A DNA stretch of 64,000 nucleotides from Parietaria judaica (taxonomy: Eukaryota; Streptophyta; Magnoliopsida; Rosales; Urticaceae): contig OX940865.1 of NCBI GenBank assembly GCA_954871525.1, positions 13,716,606 through 13,780,605 on the forward strand, in the 5' to 3' direction. Shown piece by piece: positions 22,945-34,684 of this stretch. Within the stretch, counting starts at the first letter, position 1, and each line of letters starts with the position of its first letter. The translations under genes were made by a program, and so were the position numbers. The notes beneath the pieces are model-generated. The model worked only from the letters and a program-made list of their open reading frames with translations, had not been told where the DNA came from and ran no database searches.

Positions 22945-23914
22945 GGGTGTGTTTGTTTACATTAAGATTAAGATGTCTGAATCTGAATGCACATCTTAAT
23001 ATTAAGATGTTACGTCTGAATCTGAATGACTAAAAATTAAGTCTGTTTGTTTTTTAAGATCTGAATGCAGATCTGAATGCATATTTATTTCATAATTATA
23101 TTTTAATTTATCAAATGAAAATTATTTAATAATTATTAGATTTATTTATTTTAATAAATTCATAAATATATATTCTTGAAATTAAAAACTTCCAAAATAT
23201 GATATTATACATGTATTAACTAGTTAATATATTTTGATAACTTTTAATTATATTTTTTTTTATAAATTTTATATTTAATATATATCTTTTAAAAAGCTTC
23301 AAAACTATTAATTTCCTCTAAATTTATATGAACGAAATCTTTGGTATTTTTTTATTAGTCCATCCGAGAATTAAGAAAAAAAGTTATAATTTTTGAATTT
23401 TTAAATAATTGAGAAAAAATAAAATTGAGCATACGTAGATAAATTTTAATTTTTTTCAATTTTAAATTTTATTTAAAAATTTAATTCGTACAAATTATTT
23501 TAGGAATTGTTTAATTAATGAATTTTTTATTTTCTATTAATAAATTCGAAATAATATATTTTTTAAAAAACGTCGAAACTGTATGTTCCCACCTATCATT
23601 GGATTCGTCTCGTCACAAGTTTTCCAACGGTATATGATTTGGATTTTTCCGATACTTGGATAAAAAGTTATGGAGTTTTGAAATTTTGAGGAGGAGAGAG
23701 AAAAATATATTTGGAGAGAGAAAGAGAGAATGAATATGAACGTGGAGTGCAAAATTTTAGCTCTTAATGAGTCAGACTTGTGTTTACATCTTATCGAATA
23801 AGTGGCTATTCCGATGTATTAAGATCTATGAGATGAAAAAAATAAATGCACTTAATGACTCTACATCTTAACCATTAAGATTAAGATGTCTATTAAGTGC
23901 AAACAAACACACTC
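22945..23914. mobile_element. TAA-flanked MITE (PIF/Harbinger-like), 970 bp
   Basis: Ends GGGTGTGTTTGTTT and AAACAAACACACTC form a 14-bp inverted repeat with one mismatch, flanked by the 3-bp duplication TAA (22942-22944 and 23915-23917). TTA/TAA duplications mark PIF/Harbinger insertions. Subterminal parts repeat ATTAAGATTAAGATGTCT and its complement. The interior is AT-rich without a transposase, so it is non-autonomous. TTTACAAAGTTTGCATT occurs on both sides, at about 22924 and 23951. Confidence 0.7.
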
Positions 23915-24107
23915 TAAGTTTACAAAATTTACTTCATCTAATTTATTAAAAAATTTACAAAGTTTGCATTATTCTAAAGCGTATGATTTGTAAAATAGTT
24001 ATATGGTTTATGTAAGATAGAAACATAGATGATGAAAAATAAAAATTATATTGCTTGATAAAGTCGTAACAAAAATACAAAGAAGAACGATAAAAATTAC
24101 AACGATG

Positions 24108-25500
24108 TTATTCTTCATTGTCTTGGTAGAATTGGTCTAATTGAGCGATGTCACTATTCTCGGCCTCGACTTCTTCGACTCCCTTGTGCTTTCGGCGATC
24201 GGCTCTAATCCAATCCCTCAAAATCATAAGTTCCTCGATGTGGTCCTCCGTTAGGGAATGTCGTCGATCGCCAATTAGATTTTTGCTTAGACTAAAGGCG
24301 GATTCTGATGAGACCGTCGAAGCCGGGATGCAAAGGAAGTCGCATGCCATCCGTGATAGAATTGGAAACTCCGTCTTGTTGTCTTCCCACCACTTGATGA
24401 TCGGGAAAGTGCGCTCTTCCGTTGAGAACATGAGTGGTGGCATATTTTTGTACTTGGTCACTTCATCGATGACCCGTCTTGGCTCGTCTCGGCTTACGAA
24501 GGAATGTCTCGGTGGGCCATGACGCTTGTGCTTGGTTGATTTCCATCCGCCACATCATCGTATCTTCTTGTCATTTCGTTGATAAACGCAAAGGGTGACG
24601 GGTCCGTTGAAATTGGAGTTTGAGTCGGTTGAGCCGCTACCGCCGTGCTTGGTGCTTGTGGTCTCCATCGTTCTTCGTATTGCCTATACATATTATCAAA
24701 AGCAATCTTAATGTCCTCAAAATAAGAAGCATAGTACAACCCATCATCATCACCCAAAATTTTATCTCCGATTCCACGTAAGAGATAATCTAAACCGATA
24801 AATCTAGCCCTTGGATCTAAGATTAATGCTATAGCGTAAGAAAACGGAACCGGGTCCCAATACGACATATATTTTTCATTCATGTTAGTAACGATAGGAA
24901 TAAGCAATGGATTACCAACATAACTAGACCTAGTAATTGTGGATATTATTTCATATAATGTAGGAATGCATAAATATAAAATAGTACTACTTACGTTAGA
25001 TAGCAAAACGGTATTAGTATAAAAGCATTTAAGAAAATCGTAAAATGTCTTAGCCATGATCCAATCGTCGTCGTTGATGTACTCTTGCCCCCGGGTTCCT
25101 TGGATCCATGTGTTGAACAAGTATCGGTAGTCGATAACTCGGCGCAACATGTCGTACGTGGAATTCCACCGAGTTGGGCAATCCGTCTTGAATTTCCTAG
25201 GTAGAACTTTGTTCTCTTTGCAAAACTCTTTCCACTCTTGGACTCAGTGATTACTAGCTCGCATAAACTTGATGTTATCCCGGATCTTTTCAATATGCTT
25301 GCTAACAAAAGTTTCACCGGATCTAACAATAAGATTAATAATATGACAAGCACATCGTTGGTGAAATAATTTTTGATATTGTACGGGTATACTATCACCG
25401 ATTGCTTGAATTGCGATATTATTAGACGATGCATTATCCAATGTGATTGAAACTATTCTACCGCTTAATCCCCATTCATTTATAACACTTAATATTGACG
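24108..25500 (-). pseudogene. hAT transposase (zinc finger BED RICESLEEPER-like), 5'-truncated
   Basis: The C-terminal two thirds of a hAT transposase. Read on the minus strand: SITLDNASSNN and HQRCACHIINLIV (part of the RNase H-like fold), NSTYDMLRRVIDYR, the DUF4413-like middle (YISYWDPV-type MSYWDPVPFSYAIALILDPR) and the dimerisation domain (LSRMACDFLCIPASTVSSESAFSLSKNL...). The catalytic core start and BED finger are missing beyond about 25500. Two lesions are visible: an in-frame TGA at 25244-25246 inside an otherwise open frame, and a one-base frameshift near 24500, after which the correct frame runs to the natural stop at 24108. It cannot encode active transposase. Confidence 0.85.
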
Positions 25501-26665
25501 TTTAATCTGTCACTAATAGTTTTAGTGTCGTATTCTTTTATAAAAAGTTTGTCGTTTTTATAGTTTACTGCCTACTCATTGTACTCATAAGTCGTGACTG
25601 ATATTTTAGTACTTACTGATGGTTTATTCTCATTTTATTTTATACACGGTAGCTTTCATATTCTTAACATTTGCTAATCTTGGAATTTAATCATGCTCAA
25701 ATTTCAATGTTTTCATTTATTTATTTATTTATAAAAATCACTTTACTACGTAATTAATTAAAAGAAAATTATAAGATAACCTTCAATACACCACTAACTC
25801 TCAAGTCTCTCAAGTTTCCACTGGCAACTTTTCAAGACATATTCATTGCATTAAGGATATTTTGGTAAATTAATATTTAAAGTGCATTGAGAATTATTTT
25901 TTCAAGTTTCTTAATTTATTATAATATTTATCATTTAAATTAAGTCATATATTAGTTTAAAAGTGTCATTTCTCCACACCCGCGATTTTGAATAAACCTA
26001 ATTAAAATAAAGTTAACCACGTCAAAATTTGCAATTTTTTAAGTAAGTCATTTTTGAAGTATTTAACAAGGTACTTCAAGACATTTCAGATGAATTAAAT
26101 CTTGTTACTAGCATGATAAGAGCATGGGAAATATGTTTTGAGACTAAAACAAAGCTCTCACTGATTCAAGATTAAAAAATACAAAATGATCACGGTAAAA
26201 TTGGTTACTAAACGGATGATAATATAACCCAAAAAAACTTGTTCAGCATCAAACAAATGTTCAATTCGAATTTGCCCATAAACACGAAAAAGGGCCGATC
26301 TTTGAAATTGACCTATGATAAGTGACATCTAGAACGAACTCCGAGTAACAACTGCATAAGATCACATCAAACATAGTGAGAAACAAATAAATTTCATCTT
26401 TTTTTCCCATATTAAACTCAATGTACAATAAAAGCGTCGTAGATTTCAGTGGATGAATTCTTATAAGAACCATTAGAACATGGTTAAACTATATGATCAA
26501 GCTAAGTGTTAATACTCTCTTAATCGCAGAGAATCTAGTTATCTTTTTCTTTTTTTCTTTCGCAATTAGCTCTTAATTGCACAGAAAATGCCATTCTATT
26601 GATTTTTTTTATCAAGTATCAATCTTTATCATATTGAAGAGAGAAAGGAGCAAGTACTAACCTCC
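25501..26665. other. Intergenic, nothing recognised
   Basis: AT-rich spacer between the hAT remnant and the RPL35A gene. The right 200 bases should contain the RPL35A 3' UTR. No other support for genes. Confidence 0.4.
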
Positions 26666-27295
26666 TCAAATGTTGCTTGGGTACATGAACACTCTAACCC
26701 TAGCACCCTGCAAAACAATGAACACAACAACAATGAAGCCGAATCTTGACAATACATATATATATATATACATTGTAATAATGCTTCATCATACCATGGA
26801 TTTGGGAGGAAGATTGGACTTGAATTTGGCACGGACTACACCGGAGTTACCGTGGGGCCGAGAGACCTTTCCCCATAAACAACGGTAGTGAGAGCCATTC
26901 TTCTTGACCTTGGCCTTGTAGATGTAAGCCAATCGCTTTCCACGGTACCAGTCAACCTCCTCCTTCGTGTTCACTCCCTCAATCTGCAGCAGAGACGTGC
27001 TCGGATACTGGTTCGACTTCGACCTAATCACCACACACACAAACACACAATTCATATACTTCTTCAACGATTTTCTCAAATAAACTTCAACACAGAGACA
27101 AACAGGGAGGAAAACCGAACCTTTTGTAGCCGAGGATAGTTCCTCTGACGTAAAGCCTGCACAATTGACATACATTGGAGACAAAGAAAATAAAAAGAGC
27201 TCAGCTTAAAATCTTCGAGAAACATGACAAGAATCGCAAAAAAGATACCCACGGAAGACGAACCTGATTCTCTCTCCTTGGCGTCCCTTCACCAT
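26666..27295 (-). CDS. RPL35A: 60S ribosomal protein L35a (eL33), 4 coding exons
   Basis: Cytosolic large-subunit ribosomal protein. Exons in transcript order: 27295-27264, 27156-27121, 27023-26795, 26707-26666. All introns are GT-AG with continuous frame, giving 112 residues, the usual family length. Diagnostic stretches are [86 protein letters not shown] and the end VFMYPSNI. No abnormality was seen. The first coding exon holds only ten complete codons, as is common in plant ribosomal protein genes. Confidence 0.97.
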
Positions 27296-27935
27296 CTTCG
27301 CTTTCGGGTTCCAAGTCTTGGTTCTGAAACACGCGAAAAAATAACATCAACTCAACCGTTTCGACAAAATTCAACGTTTTGTTCAGCTTGAATAGAATCA
27401 CATTACAGAGAAAAAGAGAATGAACACAAGCATAAAGATTATTCATAAACTCACGAACCTGATCCAGAACTTTACATCACAATAGTTCAATGTTCAGGTA
27501 ATACTCTAACATGAATGTCAATAATTAGCACAAACAGGTCCTCAACTTGATGGGTAATGCATATTTGGAACCCAATTAAAATTTTTGCACAGATAAGTCC
27601 CGAACTCTGAAGAACATGGACAGTTGCTCCATTTGGATCAGTGTGGGTTGTTCAAATACATTTCGCGCAACAAACCATTGATGATAAACCCCAGAACAAG
27701 CCAGAACACTCTCACACAGAGATTCAGGAGAGGAAACTGAACCAGAATAAGCAGAGTCAGAGATCGATGTGCTTACCGCGAGCTTCGGGCGAAGAAGGTG
27801 AACGACGAGGCGGCGCAAATGAGAAGAAGATGAAGGAGTGAGAATCAAATGATGAGGGTTCAACGAGGAGAGAGAGTGGGCTGAAATGCTCTCGCAATGG
27901 GCTACGATTTGGGCTTTGGCTCTCAACAGGCCCAA
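27296..27935 (-). promoter_or_regulatory. RPL35A leader intron and promoter with site II motifs
   Basis: A minus-strand donor GCTCGCG|GTAAGC near 27776 and an acceptor GTGTTTCAG|AACC near 27321 suggest a leader intron of about 450 bases. Upstream lie four TGGGCT/TGGGCC motifs in either orientation: 27877-27882, 27898-27903, 27910-27915 and GGCCCA at 27929-27934. Site II (TGGGCC/T) clusters bound by TCP factors are a hallmark of plant ribosomal protein and growth-gene promoters. Confidence 0.65.
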
Positions 27936-28273
27936 AACGACATTTTCCTGGGACTAAACGACAATCACTTTTTTTTTTGGCAATTCGCAACTTTTGATAT
28001 CCATATTCAAATTGAGTTTTCCCATACAAATATTGATTAGATTTCACATAGAGGATATGCTAAATCCGTCGGAAAAGAAAAGAAAAATCGCGTTATTTTT
28101 GTTAGGTTTTTTTCGGTTTTTTTTTTTTCACAAGTAAAAGATATTGACAAGAGAATCTTTTAAGATGGAAAACTCCACTATGAAAGAAAATACTTATGAT
28201 ACACACACGATAATCGGAATAGTTGTATATCGCACCGTGGACGTAGAGATGGCGAGGAGAGAAATATTTTATC
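27936..28273. other. Intergenic, upstream of RPL35A
   Basis: Non-coding DNA between the RPL35A promoter motifs and the hAT MITE. Nothing else recognised. Confidence 0.35.
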
Positions 28274-28281
28274 ATTTTGAT

Positions 28282-28887
28282 TAGGGGTGCAAGCGGACCG
28301 GGTACCCGGTTTTTTTCCCATACCCGGTACCCGGATCCGGATTCTGGGTTTTTTGGAATTGAGAACCGGATCCGGATTTTTTGTTTAAAAACCCGGAAAT
28401 CCGGATCCGGGTTAAAACCCGATTTTGAAATAGAAAACCGTTTTTTAAAACCGGATCCGGATTTTTTACAATTTTAGTTTTAAACTTGAATTTATATTGA
28501 AAAAAAACTTGAAATAGTTATAGTAAAAGTTTTTTTTATCAATTATCTTTAAAAAATCCACATTTAGACTAGAAAAAAAAAATGAACCAACCAACTACAC
28601 TAAATGAAAGACATATAATAAGATAAACAATAAGGTATTTTTTTGGTTAAAAATTCTAGATAATATATGTATACATTTAATAAGCGGGTTTTAGTAGCCT
28701 ACTATCCGGGTTCTGGGTTTTTTATTCTTTAAATCTGGGACCCGGATCCGGTTTAATCCGGATGCGGTTTTTTTATTAAACCGGTTCCGGTTTAACCCGG
28801 ATTAATACGGTTCCGGGTTTTTTTAAATACGGTTACGGTCCGGATGCGGATTAAAACCCGCATTTCCGGATTTTATTTGCACCCCTA
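28282..28887. mobile_element. hAT MITE with perfect 8-bp target duplication, 606 bp
   Basis: Perfect 11-bp terminal inverted repeats TAGGGGTGCAA (28282-28292) and TTGCACCCCTA (28877-28887) are flanked by identical ATTTTGAT (28274-28281 and 28888-28895). Both subterminal thirds are packed with CCGGATCCGG, ACCCGG and GGTACCCGG motifs, which are palindromic and recur more than ten times. The centre is AT-rich. No transposase is encoded; a frame over the repeats at 28277-28477 is a by-product. It lies about 350 bp upstream of the RPL35A site II cluster. Confidence 0.92.
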
Positions 28888-28895
28888 ATTTTGAT

Positions 28896-29538
28896 AGAAC
28901 TACAACTTGTTCAGTTTGGGCTTAAGTGTAAAGCCCAATATATAAAGGGCTAAAATGAAGCCTAATGTTAATGAAATTGTTTTTTTATTATTATTATTAT
29001 TGAAAGAGTGAGTGTGAAATTGGGCTTCAATTGTTAGGATTTGACACTTAAAAGAGAATTATTGTCTACTATGGGCGTGACGCACGTTAGATACATATTG
29101 ATCTTTGCACTTAAGCTCAACATTCATCAATTATGGCCTCAATAGTAATGCAATTGATTTTAATATTGACAACATAAGTAGTGAGTAATGCCGCACATAT
29201 AGATATTTTGTAATCTGCCCATAATGCATGATCTATCATGTCACTTCATGCAATGTAATTGGAATGTTTATTTGCTCTAACTAAGAAAGCCAAAACCGGG
29301 TTTTTTTTTACCTGTGGTTCCGGTTTGAACCGGAAAATACAAGGGTTACAATTTGGCAACAACAAGCAAAAGAAACAGTACCAATTCCAAAATGTACACC
29401 ACAGAATAGAAAACTTAAAAAGTGTCACATTCAATCAGCAAAATCCATTAAACTCGCATCATATAGTCGATGATTCAAAACGTCGATATCACCCTAGATA
29501 CTCGACGGGAAAAGCAAACCGAACCGGGTTTTGCTACC
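28896..29538. other. Intergenic, 3' flank of the four-helix protein gene
   Basis: AT-rich with a (TTA)n run near 28987. Contains a small palindromic GGTTCCGGTTTGAACCGG at about 29316. No gene recognised apart from the probable 3' UTR at the right end. Confidence 0.4.
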
Positions 29539-29964
29539 CTAATCGACGTGGTCTTGCGGCTCAATCCTTAATAATCCCTCTTCGAATTTGCCGTTGTTAC
29601 AGAAGATAAAGAACTGAAAAACGACCAGCGGAAGCATCGTGACCAGCAAAAGACAGGTGGTAAAATGCGCACTAGCCGGAGTCGGGGCGGCCATATAGAC
29701 CATGGGAATGAACGACACTAATTTGGCGTCTATGGCGAGCATCATTACCTTGTTCGACACTTGTACGAGCTCGACGCTGCCCCGTATCACTGCCACAGCA
29801 TGCACCACCAGGAATATCAGCGCGGTGAAGAGAGCCACGAGGTTTGTATAGTAAAACCCTAGCGCGGCGTCCGGGCGGTCCTTCCTAGAGTCGGCGAGCA
29901 ATGCACTCACCGATGTCATGGCGAAGGAAATCGCACAATACGTGTTCGCGCGGTTACACGCCAT
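29539..29964 (-). CDS. Small four-helix membrane protein, function unknown
   Basis: A 141-residue single-exon frame starting MACNRANTYCAISFAMTSVS. Hydrophobic segments lie at about 9-24, 43-65, 74-92 and 101-122, giving a small multi-pass membrane protein with a short hydrophilic C-terminus (KFEEGLLRIEPQDHVD). I recognise no domain. The coding look is good: compositionally G/C-rich against AT-rich flanks, full-length frame and an in-frame stop before the ATG region. The ATG directly follows a TTTCNNNNAG-poor GAAGCAG, which could be a splice acceptor from an untranslated first exon near 30298-30390 (donor GATTCAG|GTTCG); this is tentative. Confidence 0.7.
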   Translation of the reverse strand: MACNRANTYCAISFAMTSVSALLADSRKDRPDAALGFYYTNLVALFTALIFLVVHAVAVIRGSVELVQVSNKVMMLAIDAKLVSFIPMVYMAAPTPASAHFTTCLLLVTMLPLVVFQFFIFCNNGKFEEGLLRIEPQDHVD

Positions 29965-32900
29965 CTGCTTCGATCAGGCTGGAGAGACGTACATTTCCAA
30001 CAACAACAACAACAAAAAAGCTTAGGAACAAAATCATTCAGAAATCAACAGCAATGAGCTATGGAGAATCAAGAACACCGATCATAACATATCGCAATCA
30101 GCACACAGTCACTGATAAAGAGATTTAAACATTGAAAGAATTACAGTGTAAAAAAAAAAGTTTGCACAGAAATGGAATCGTTGAAGCTTGAGCTCGAAAC
30201 GACGAGGATCGATAAATGATGAACATACTGCTAACACCAATGAGCTCAAACAAGTAGAAAATAGTGAATGAATGTACACCATTGATGAGAGCTCGAACCT
30301 GAATCTTCGGAATATTCTCTGAAAGCTCAAATCCCGAAAATGGTGATTTCTCGGAGATGATGAGACTGTAACAAGATTCATTCTATTTGACGGAATGAAA
30401 ATCTAAAAACCCTGATTTAACGGAGTCCATTTGCCAAAACCCTGACTTGACGACAGTTTTTAACGGCGTAAGAAAGCAGATGGTTATTGCATTGGTTTTA
30501 TTCGTACTGGGCTTTTGCAGTAATTGATGATATAATACTTACACTAAAATAATTTTTTTAATTTTATTTATAAATCACACTTCGTATTTAAAAATTAGTA
30601 CATTCTATAACTATTGCTTGCTTTAAATAATTAATTTTATAGTAAATAATTTAGATAATGTAGCAAAGTTTTACTCCAGATGCATATCATGTAAGGAATG
30701 AAATGTACGGTAATCGGAACGGAAAGTTTTGTACAGTCAAAATGTGGCTTCGCGGTGAATTTATTTTATTTCCGTTTATTTACCTATAATATAGGTAAAT
30801 ACTGGAAAATCGGTTACCGGAATTTCCCGAACTTGTTTTGGTTATGTTGTGACCCAAAATCTCCTAACCCGGTTTTTTTCCTTTTTGTTTCTAAATACAA
30901 TTTTGACATGCACTTAAGCCTAACATTTATTTATATTTCTTTTAATTTAATTTGTCTAAGGATGTAATTAATTAATTTGGTGAAATTCTACATAACATGA
31001 AGAAAACAAGAAACGATATATGTGACCGAGTTAAGTCAATTCTGCTTCACGTCGTTTACACATTACTTATCGTTTTTTATGTTTATATGTTACCTTATTT
31101 AGTGTTGATTCACACAATCAGATATATGTGTTGTTGTAATTTATGTTGTCATTCTGAAGCAAGTGGGAAAATGATGGCGGGATGAAAGATTGCATGACAA
31201 TTTCCCGGGATTTGCGTCATTATGAGCACTTATTTCTATTTATTTTGGCATTTATTTACGTCATTTCCTCTCTTTATTCTTGCTATTATATTTCCCATTT
31301 TAATATCATTTACTACCATTTTTATCTATTGTCTCCCTCCTCTCATTTGCATACGCGTCTCTATATATTGGAGACATCAACATGTAATTTTCAGCTTGGT
31401 ATAATGAATAAGAAAAGTGACATTAGTTTGTTGCAATTTTGCGGTTTCGATTCTTTCCGATATTAATCTCATCCTACATCAGAAAAGACAAAAAATGACC
31501 ATATTGACCACAATGAAGAAGAACACACAAACTCCGTTGCCAAAGAAAAAGAAAAGTGGCATTATTTCGTTTATGTGTAATTACTAATTTGATATTTTTT
31601 TTAACACAGTTAACTTCACAAATAAATAAAAAATGATTTAATTATTTTAATACCTTGCTGTGGAGGAAAGAATGTAACTAATTCGATAAAAATTCGCTAA
31701 AAGTACCACAATTTGTTCGGTTTGGGCTTTATAAGTGTAAAACCCAATAATTAAAGGACTAAAATGCAAAGCAAAATACTATTGAAATTGAGCTTTAAAA
31801 TGTTGGGCCTTGGCAATTAAGCCAAATTCTTACCTACAATGGGCGTGGATGAATTATGTTTCCACTATGACCTACTCCTATGGGGACCTCAGCGACGATG
31901 TTTTTGGGCAAGACCCTAAAAGAGGCACATGAATCACCACCAAGATGACATTGCAGAGCCTCGGTGTCGACGGGGATGTCGGTAAGACGTAGATCAATTT
32001 GACGGTGATCCGGCGGTTCTATATCGGATTTTGTTTTACTTGGTTCTTCGCTTTGTGTCAAAAAATTAAAGGACATGACCTATTGACAATTACATTTCTC
32101 ACCACTCAATGACCTATTGACAATTGTTTTTGAGATAGACCATTCTCATATTTTTTTTATATAATCTTTAGGTAATTTTCCAACTTGCAAGTCAATTTTC
32201 TCTAGGTAATTTCTTTATATCTGCGTGGAAACTTCCTATTAGATTATATAACGTTCCAGGGTTAAATGTAAAAAATAGATTTGGTGGTTAAATTGATAAA
32301 ACGTCAATTTTTGAGGATATATAAATAAGTAAAAAATCATGTAAAAGTTCGTAATTCTCGGTCTTGCACGTTTTAATTAATGCAAGTGATTTAACAAAAG
32401 GAAAATTCGAGCACCAATATAATACACTTCCCTGGATGAGAACTTTTGCCGCAAATATAAAATAGGAACATAGCATCAATTTTAACTAATTTTGCGAGTA
32501 GTTGTGCAACGGATATCCCTGTTTAAAAATATGTTTATATTTGATGAGGCCATGCTTGAAACTTTTTAAAAAATATATATAACTACAAATAGATCGTCCG
32601 GTTTGAACAGCGGCGGAGAGCCTTCAGAGCCGGTCGACGGCGGTTTAGTAAAACACATACTGTATATAGTAGTGAAAAGATGGTCATGTTATATGTTGTT
32701 ATGTCATATGTGATGATTGATATATTGTTACATTTATTTCTCATCACTACAAATAGATCATATTATAAATAAAATGAATATATATTTGTTAGCTTCGATA
32801 ATTGTTAAAGACATTCAACAAATCAAGTGGACAGAATAAGAAAAGATATAAAGGGTCAATGAATGTATAAGTACCTAATGTTTTTATTTATTCGCGACAA

Positions 32901-34614
32901 TTTTTTTACGATAAATTTTTCGATGTTTACGACTGAAGTTCTCAGTGCTTATTATTTTGCTTCTTTCTAAATTTAATAAACTAATCTAACATAATTTTAG
33001 ATGTGCCGTTAAGTTTCGGACACGTGTCATTTTCGAGAAAAATAGAACTTTATTAACTAACACATATTAAATCATTTCTAATTGATTAAAAAAATGAACA
33101 GAATTTTGGTAAAAAAATATATCGTCAGAATATGACTATTTTTTACTTATGCTGATATTAATTAAGTTTATATATATGCTTTGATACGTCATTTTCAAGT
33201 AGCCAGTCCATAAATAACTTCCACAAGAATGATATCCATAATCAAATTGAATTTTCTAACTCATTTTTTCTCATATCAAATTGATTTGATTTCACATTCA
33301 AGCTAACTTTCAAAAAAATTGACCGAAATGAAGAAGACAGAAACTCACGTGAAAAAATGGTATGGAAATTTTTAAGTGGAACCCAGATACGAAATACGCA
33401 TAACGTGCATAAAGATAATTTGCAGTGTAGAATTTCATAACAAATCAAGCCTTGAAAACATATTCCAGTCAAGAAATTAAATAACAATTTTAAAATTTTA
33501 TATTTATGATATATGTACATTTCGAGATATTTGAATATACTCTGAAATGAATCTAAAAACTATTTTAAACTTTAGAGAAATTATTGGTGTGTCTCTCTTA
33601 AGTTTCTTGGTTGCTTCGTAATTGAATCCAAGCACTTTCTTCTTCTGGGAGTTTCAACTTTCAATAGTTAATGCAATATATATAGGTTTTACTTTTCTAG
33701 AGTTATTTAATATATACCAAAGGAAGGTATATTCTCTACAAGTCGCGTGAGAGACTTGTCATGTGGAGTCAATTTCAATGATCACATTCATATATATATT
33801 TATATGTGTACATTATTATATGAAAATAACATATTTCTTTTTTAACACTACCTATTTTACACCAGTTTAATGAGAAAACAATTAGCATAAAGACTTCACT
33901 AGATGAACATAAAATTCCCTTGTTTTATTTTTTGTTAGGAAATAAGGGATCAATAAACTAAAGAAGTGGTTTATATCTATTGTTAGTATCACTTTTAAGA
34001 ATTCCTTGGATTAATGATTTCAAATATTTTCATAGAAATAAAGCTATACTTAACATCAGCGTGTCATAAGTTTTTTATTTTGTATAGAACAAATGGGGCT
34101 TAATAGTAATACAATTTTTTAGATTTGTGTTCCAATCGGTAGATTATATGTGTACATATAAATATATATAATATCGATGAAAAGGAAGAATCACGTGAAT
34201 AAGTTAATTTGTCCAACAAACTACAACTGTGACATGCATAATAGGGACAAATATTGCAGCCCATAGCTTTAAGCATGTAATCTATTATTATTATTATTAT
34301 TCAAAACAATCCAGAAAAATACCAAGTGTTACGGAAAATACAACGCTTATATATTTTTGGGACAAAAGTTTTGGCCTTAACGCCTCATTTTGCCCGGTTC
34401 CTATTCCATTTCGTTTTAAAAGTCTGATTTTGTTTTTAATATTATCAATATCTAGAACCGCTGAACCGGACTCGACTTTAATTTATACATAAAATACCGT
34501 TATGGATTTTAATATTTTATCTTAATCTAAAGTAATATTGTTATTTTAAATTGATAGTTTAATACTACGTTTATTTGTTAATTTTAATATATTTCCACTT
34601 ACAAATAATTAATA
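29965..34614. other. Long intergenic stretch, no gene recognised
   Basis: About 4.6 kb of very AT-rich DNA. The left 400 bases probably hold the promoter and 5' UTR of the minus-strand gene ending at 29539. Short frames (60-94 codons) on both strands lack domains and are rich in Phe, Ile and Tyr, as expected from AT-rich non-coding DNA. A G/C-rich patch at about 31840-32010 does not resolve into a known protein. Confidence 0.45.
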
Positions 34615-34684
34615 AAAAATACATTTTTCAATAACTTAATAATTAGGTTATTGAAAATGTATTTTTAGGGTTTGGGGTTTAGGG
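34615..34684. repeat. Short hairpin followed by telomere-like heptamers
   Basis: 34615-34635 and 34647-34666 are inverted copies (one extra base in the left copy). Immediately after come three tandem heptamers TTTAGGG, TTTGGGG, TTTAGGG (34664-34684). TTTAGGG is the plant telomere repeat; the middle unit has one change. The array sits at the left end of the truncated Cassandra element. Confidence 0.75.

Larger units (their letters stand above)
22582..25500 (-). mobile_element. hAT (Ac-like, RICESLEEPER type) transposon remnant
   Basis: The transposase pseudogene at 24108-25500 and a very G/C-rich patch at about 22582-22700, with repeated GGCCCGAGCCCGAAG motifs starting TACTCCTGTGCATTCGGGC, fit one hAT element read on the minus strand. 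Subterminal arrays of GGGCTCGGGC-type motifs are common at plant hAT ends. The 3' end is then near 22582, the 5' end is lost near 25500, and a 970-bp TAA-flanked element is nested inside. Linking the two parts is inference; no matching 5' inverted repeat was found. Confidence 0.5.

Noticed and set aside
28277..28477. 66-codon frame with repeated Pro-Asp motifs
   Set aside because: Falls within the subterminal CCGGATCCGG repeats of the hAT MITE.
31834..32076. 80-codon minus-strand frame in a G/C-richer patch
   Set aside because: No domain or homologous phrase recognised; flanks show no splice-site pattern.
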